Source: a candidate division KSB1 bacterium
GTDB lineage: Bacteria; Zhuqueibacterota; JdFR-76; DREG01
NCBI GenBank assembly: GCA_022566355.1
Contig: JADFJB010000156.1
Span: forward strand, 1 to 9,070
Direction of reading: 5' to 3'
Length of the DNA stretch: 9,070 nucleotides
Part shown: positions 5,747 through 9,070 of the stretch, piece by piece
How positions within the stretch are numbered: position 1 is the first letter of the stretch
How the letters are laid out: each line of letters begins with the position of its first letter
Position numbers and translations under genes: made by a program
The notes under the pieces: generated by a model
Told to the model about the DNA's origin: nothing
Databases searched by the model: none
Seen by the model: only the letters and a program-made list of their open reading frames with translations

Positions 5747-5847
5747 CGATAAAAAATCTTTTTAATTTGCAAATTTATGAACTCCTTTGGGTTTTCGGCA
5801 GCAGGTGATTTTATCTTAAGAATAAATGTTTAATCTGGCCAAGTCAT

Positions 5848-5989
5848 TAACCGCCAAGACGCGAAGGACGCAAAGGATAAAAAATAATATCTTATAATAA
5901 TCTCTCATACATAGAGATTGAAACAGGTTTTATTATATGAACTAAATGTAACTGTTTGTTTCTTTGTGATCTTGGCGTCTTCGCGGTAA
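5848..5989. repeat. Imperfect inverted repeat (CCGCCAAGACGC / GCGTCTTCGCGG type)
   Basis: TTAACCGCCAAGACGCGAAG (5848-5867) continuing GACGCAAAGGA is mirrored by TCTTTGTGATCTTGGCGTCT (5961-5980) continuing TCGCGGTAA to 5989, with most of about 28 positions pairing. The 80-bp loop holds a smaller perfect hairpin: AATCTCT (5899-5905) and AGAGATT (5913-5919) with a 7-base loop. It fills the 363-bp gap between the divergent metalloprotease-like and pyrophosphatase genes, so it cannot be a terminator for either. The arm sequence matches a widespread intergenic repeat type (from memory). No other feature is seen in 5747-6109. Confidence 0.65.
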
Positions 5990-6109
5990 GAATTCATGAA
6001 TAAATCAGTTTAATTGATTCACTATTAATTTAAAAACCCGCAAATTAACAATAGGTTTTACCGATATAGAATCAAGCGCCTCATCAATTTAAAATAAATT
6101 GGAATTTAA

Positions 6110-6805
6110 ATGATTAACTATTTTCAAAGATCCATGCTCCATTTTTCCGGTCTGGTTGTAATTGTTTTTGTTTTTAATTTTAGCTGCAAAACAAATGAAG
6201 ATTTTCAACCAAAAAATGATTCAGGTTCTTATGTTATAAAGGGTAAGAAAAATTATTTAAATGGTTATCCGGCAATCAATCCGGATGGTTCTGTAAACGT
6301 GGTCGTAGAGATTCCGGCAGGGTCCAGGGATAAATGGGAAGTTGCCAAGGATGAAGGCGATCTGAGGTGGGAATTTAGTGATGGCAAACCACGAGTCGTG
6401 AATTATTTGGCTTATCCCGGTAATTATGGCATGATCCCCCAAACCCTGCTTCCTAAAAATTTGGGCGGTGATGGCGACCCCTTGGATGTGATTATTTTGG
6501 GGTCTGCAATTTCCCGGGGTGATGTGGTAACCGCTAAAATTATCGGCGTGTTAAAATTATTGGACGATGGTGAACAAGATGACAAGCTCATTGCCGTTCG
6601 ACCCATTGACCAGCTGGGAGCCGTTAATAATCTTTCCGAGCTAAAAAATAAATATCCCGGCATAACGGATATTCTTGAAACCTGGTTTACCCACTACAAA
6701 GGCAAAGGCCGCATACAATCCCTTGGCTTTGATGATGTGGATAAAGCCAAAGAAATCTTAAATGAAGCTGCAAAAGCTTATCAAATGGTGCTTTCATCCA
6801 AATAA
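6110..6805 (+). CDS. ppa: Family I inorganic pyrophosphatase with an N-terminal export signal
   Basis: The 231-residue enzyme hydrolyses PPi to two phosphates using Mg2+. Visible motifs are VVVEIPAGSRDKWEV (64-78, with Glu67 and Lys75), YPGNYGMIP (102-110), the metal-binding signature GGDGDPLDVIILG (119-131, Asp121, Asp123, Asp126), LLDDGEQDDKLIAV (150-163, Asp153, Asp158, Lys159) and WFTHYKG (192-198, Tyr196-Lys197). All main catalytic residues are present. Unlike the usual cytosolic enzyme, it carries an N-terminal hydrophobic segment LVVIVFVFNF (15-24) followed by SCK, so Cys26 may be lipidated, although Asn at -3 is not a canonical lipobox. Residues 27-60 form an extra linker before the domain. 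The segment DGKPRVV (91-97) and KYPGITDILETWF (181-193) look more like eukaryotic-type than E. coli-type enzymes. ATG 6110 has GGAA at 6101-6104, five bases upstream; ATG 6134 is an alternative. Location outside the inner membrane is inferred. Confidence 0.92.
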   Translation: MINYFQRSMLHFSGLVVIVFVFNFSCKTNEDFQPKNDSGSYVIKGKKNYLNGYPAINPDGSVNVVVEIPAGSRDKWEVAKDEGDLRWEFSDGKPRVVNYLAYPGNYGMIPQTLLPKNLGGDGDPLDVIILGSAISRGDVVTAKIIGVLKLLDDGEQDDKLIAVRPIDQLGAVNNLSELKNKYPGITDILETWFTHYKGKGRIQSLGFDDVDKAKEILNEAAKAYQMVLSSK

Positions 6806-7135
6806 AATAAAGTATGAAAAGAATTTAAACCGGAGATCGCTGAGTGCGCCGATAAAGTTGTAAATAATCTTAGTGTTCTCTGGGATCTTTTTGGTTAAAT
6901 GGTTTTGTTTAGCTAATATATTTTGCCGCTCTCGGTTTGGGTCGTATGTATGATTTTGCGTTTTGGCATGAGTTAATGGGTTTTTCCAAAGCAAAATGAC
7001 ACACCCCTAAATCCCATTTCAATGATGAGTTTTCGGTGAGACACCAAATGGAAATAAATTTGTATTTTACTATGTCAACACTTTTTGCAATACTACATGT
7101 AAAAAATTAGCGCACTTTCCACTTTCGGCCCTAAA
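6806..7135. repeat. Repeat-rich gap between convergent genes
   Basis: Two repeat traces fill this gap. AACCGGAGATCGCTGAGTGC (6828-6847) is loosely inverted against GTTCTCTGGGATCTTTTTGG continuing TT (6875-6896), a decayed copy of an intergenic repeat of the CGGAGATCGCAGAG type. ACACCCCTAAATCC (7001-7014) repeats exactly the 14 bases at 3633-3646. The pyrophosphatase and the permease both end into this gap, but no stem with a U-tract strong enough to call a terminator is seen. No gene is supported here. Confidence 0.45.
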
Positions 7136-9070
7136 TCACTCATACTTCAATGCATCTATAGGATTTGAAAGTGCAGCTTTAATCGCCTGGTATCCTATTG
7201 TGAACAAGGCCATCAACAAAGCTGCAACGCCACAAAGTATAAAAGACCATAATCCAATACTTATGTGGTAAGCAAAAGATTCCCTTAACCAAAGATCCAT
7301 AGCTACATAAGCCAGCGGCCATGCAAAAAGATTGGCAAGGAGAATCAGTTTTAGAAATTCACTGGAAAGCATTGTAATAATATTGGGAATACTTGCGCCA
7401 GGCACTTTTCGGATACCGATTTCCTTCGTTCGTTGTTCAGCGGTGAAAGAGGCTAATGATAATAAGCCAAGACAGGCAATGAAGATCGTAAGAATCGTAA
7501 ATTTTTCCAATAGTCCCGCAATAATTTCCTCAAATTGGTACTCGACTGCAAGGTCGACATCCAAAAAATAATGATAATGAGGATTGTTCGGATCGTAAAT
7601 TTTCCACTGATCTTGCAAAAATGTATAGGCTTCTTTTTTTGTGCCAGGTTCGACACTCATATAGAATCGCCGTAGATATTTTGGGGTGAAATGAGCGATC
7701 AATGGCTTGATGGGTTGGTTTAAATTCTCAAAATTAAAATCCTTCACAACACCAATCACGATTCTTGATTTTGATCCGGAATCAGCGTTGAGCCATTCAA
7801 TGGTTTTTCCTATAGGATTTTCCCAACCGAATTGTCTGGCAGCGGTTTCATTAATGATCACAGCATCTGTCGTATCAGAAGCAAAATCTGTAGAAAAATT
7901 CCGGCCGGCAACGAATTCGATTTTCAAAGTCGGAAAATAGTTATGGTCTACAGCAATATTTTTTAACATCATTCCATCTGTTTCATTGGTACCTTGCGGT
8001 AAAAAACGACCGGGCATGGCACCATCGCCTGGTTCATTTGAAGCTAAGAAAACACTATGGATTGTTGGATGTTGCAGCAGTTCATTTCTTATGGTTTGTT
8101 TCCTGTCGTAGGTACTGTTTTCAGGCTGGAAGAAATAAATAATGTTGTTTTTTTCAAACCCCAGATCCTTTGTTTTTAGATAATCGATCTGTTTAATCAA
8201 CAAGAAATTCACAATAATCATTATGATTGCAATGCTGAATTGCGTAACCACAAGCGCTTTCCGCAGCTTCGAACCCTTGATCCCATCAGATAGGGCGCCT
8301 TTTAGGACTGTAATCGGTTTAAACCTGGAAAGGAAAAAAGCCGGGTAGCTTCCGGCAAGAATACCAACGAAGAGCGTGATTGCAAATATTGAAAATAAAT
8401 AAAATTGATTGTCAAAATAATGAATGGCTATTTGTCTATCGCCGTCTGTTAAACTATTAAACCAGGGGACTGCAAATTCGACAAATACGATGGCAAAAAA
8501 TAATGCGATGAACGATATGACTACCGATTCTGCCAGGAACTGGCGAATTAACTGCGGTCGGAAAGCGCCCATGACTTTTCTTAAACCGACTTCTTTGGCT
8601 CGATTGGCTGATCTGGCAGTAGTCATGTTCATAAAATTGATACAGGCGATTAAAAGAATAAACAGCGCCACAGCGACAAAAATATAAATATATACCGGCT
8701 CTAGTGTGTCACCCCACTCTCCGGATAGGTCATCGTTTAAATGTATATCTTTAAAAGCTTGCAATCGTGGTTGGTATCTACCTCGGTATTGCTCTTCAAT
8801 GTATGTGTTGATAAAACTTGGGAAACGCGCTTCTACTGCTTCAGGTATAACATCCTCTTTAAAAAGAAAATATGCATGAATAGCATGGCTGCGCCAGTCG
8901 TCCAAATATTGATTATTGTCTGCTTCTAAAGAAGAAAATGATGCGAGGAAATTGAAGCGCATATAAGAATTGGGCGGCACGTTCTTCATGAGCCCGGTGA
9001 TGAGGAAATCCTGTTTATTGTTGAAACGAATGGTTTGACCAACGGGGTCCTGGTCGGGAAAATACTTGGC
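7136..9070 (-). CDS. MacB/FtsX-type ABC transporter permease, 5' end beyond the window
   Basis: The reading frame stays open to the right edge: 27 residues precede the first internal Met (8989), beginning AKYFPDQDPVGQTIRFNNKQ, a typical MacB periplasmic-domain segment, so 8989 is not the true start. The visible 644 residues, numbered from the edge, show the end of a first periplasmic domain (1 to about 120), a first FtsX domain with membrane segments near 128-148, 180-202 and 223-245 and the coupling motif NRAKEVGLRKVMGA (156-169), a membrane segment near 273-293, a second periplasmic domain (about 300-515), and a second FtsX domain near 524-541, 572-592 and 607-630 with RTKEIGIRKVPGA (548-560). 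Such proteins pair with a MacB/LolD-like ATPase and work by mechanotransmission in export of lipoproteins, peptides or drugs. VPGA instead of the usual VLGA in the second coupling helix is a small oddity. The missing part should hold the first membrane segment. The substrate is unknown, and no ATPase is in view. Confidence 0.9.
   Translation of the reverse strand, partial: AKYFPDQDPVGQTIRFNNKQDFLITGLMKNVPPNSYMRFNFLASFSSLEADNNQYLDDWRSHAIHAYFLFKEDVIPEAVEARFPSFINTYIEEQYRGRYQPRLQAFKDIHLNDDLSGEWGDTLEPVYIYIFVAVALFILLIACINFMNMTTARSANRAKEVGLRKVMGAFRPQLIRQFLAESVVISFIALFFAIVFVEFAVPWFNSLTDGDRQIAIHYFDNQFYLFSIFAITLFVGILAGSYPAFFLSRFKPITVLKGALSDGIKGSKLRKALVVTQFSIAIIMIIVNFLLIKQIDYLKTKDLGFEKNNIIYFFQPENSTYDRKQTIRNELLQHPTIHSVFLASNEPGDGAMPGRFLPQGTNETDGMMLKNIAVDHNYFPTLKIEFVAGRNFSTDFASDTTDAVIINETAARQFGWENPIGKTIEWLNADSGSKSRIVIGVVKDFNFENLNQPIKPLIAHFTPKYLRRFYMSVEPGTKKEAYTFLQDQWKIYDPNNPHYHYFLDVDLAVEYQFEEIIAGLLEKFTILTIFIACLGLLSLASFTAEQRTKEIGIRKVPGASIPNIITMLSSEFLKLILLANLFAWPLAYVAMDLWLRESFAYHISIGLWSFILCGVAALLMALFTIGYQAIKAALSNPIDALKYE

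Noticed and set aside
6794-6994. Minus-strand ORF of 66 codons after the pyrophosphatase
   Set aside because: It runs through the decayed repeat 6828-6896, has no ribosome binding site and no protein-like composition.
8924-8989. ATG at 8989 as the start of the permease gene
   Set aside because: The open frame continues to the window edge with a conserved MacB periplasmic-domain segment (AKYFPDQDPVG), so the real start lies beyond the window.

Overview
The window suggests a moderately AT-rich bacterium of the FCB superphylum (Calditrichota/KSB1-like or a Bacteroidota relative). The reasons are indirect: secreted proteins whose signal peptides end in a Gln after the hydrophobic core, a secreted M20 hydrolase of a type I associate with that group, a MacB/FtsX permease with two FtsX domains, and remnants of several short palindromic repeat families common in those genomes. 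Several genes have clear Shine-Dalgarno sequences, which argues against a typical Bacteroidia. The phylum is inferred.

Layout: 1-204 is a MITE-like element with 19-bp perfect terminal inverted repeats. On the + strand follow a small secreted protein (451-975) and a secreted M20 metallo-hydrolase (1219-2757) that has Gln where the first metal-binding His is expected. After a short tandem repeat comes an AT-rich toxin-antitoxin pair: a PIN-family toxin (2930-3364) with a consensus-like promoter placed so that the mRNA may be leaderless, overlapping by 8 bp a ribbon-helix-helix antitoxin (3357-3617). 3618-5230 is a decay zone: a palindromic repeat remnant, a broken secreted-protein gene (3779-4071), one intact VOC/glyoxalase-like gene (4130-4507), a stretch with gene-like scraps, and a decayed second VOC gene on the minus strand (4895-5230).

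Then come a minus-strand SprA-related putative metalloprotease (5255-5746), an intergenic inverted repeat, a + strand family I inorganic pyrophosphatase with an N-terminal export signal (6110-6805), a second decayed repeat region, and a minus-strand ABC transporter permease that runs off the right edge (7136-9070, 5' end missing).

Apart from the toxin-antitoxin pair, the genes do not form an evident operon or shared pathway. Genes are separated by 170-360 bp of repeat-rich DNA and change strand repeatedly. I see no convincing new multi-gene system. The points most worth checking are the substituted metal site in the M20 protein, the exported pyrophosphatase, the possible leaderless toxin mRNA, the two pseudogenes and the density of unrelated small palindromic repeats.
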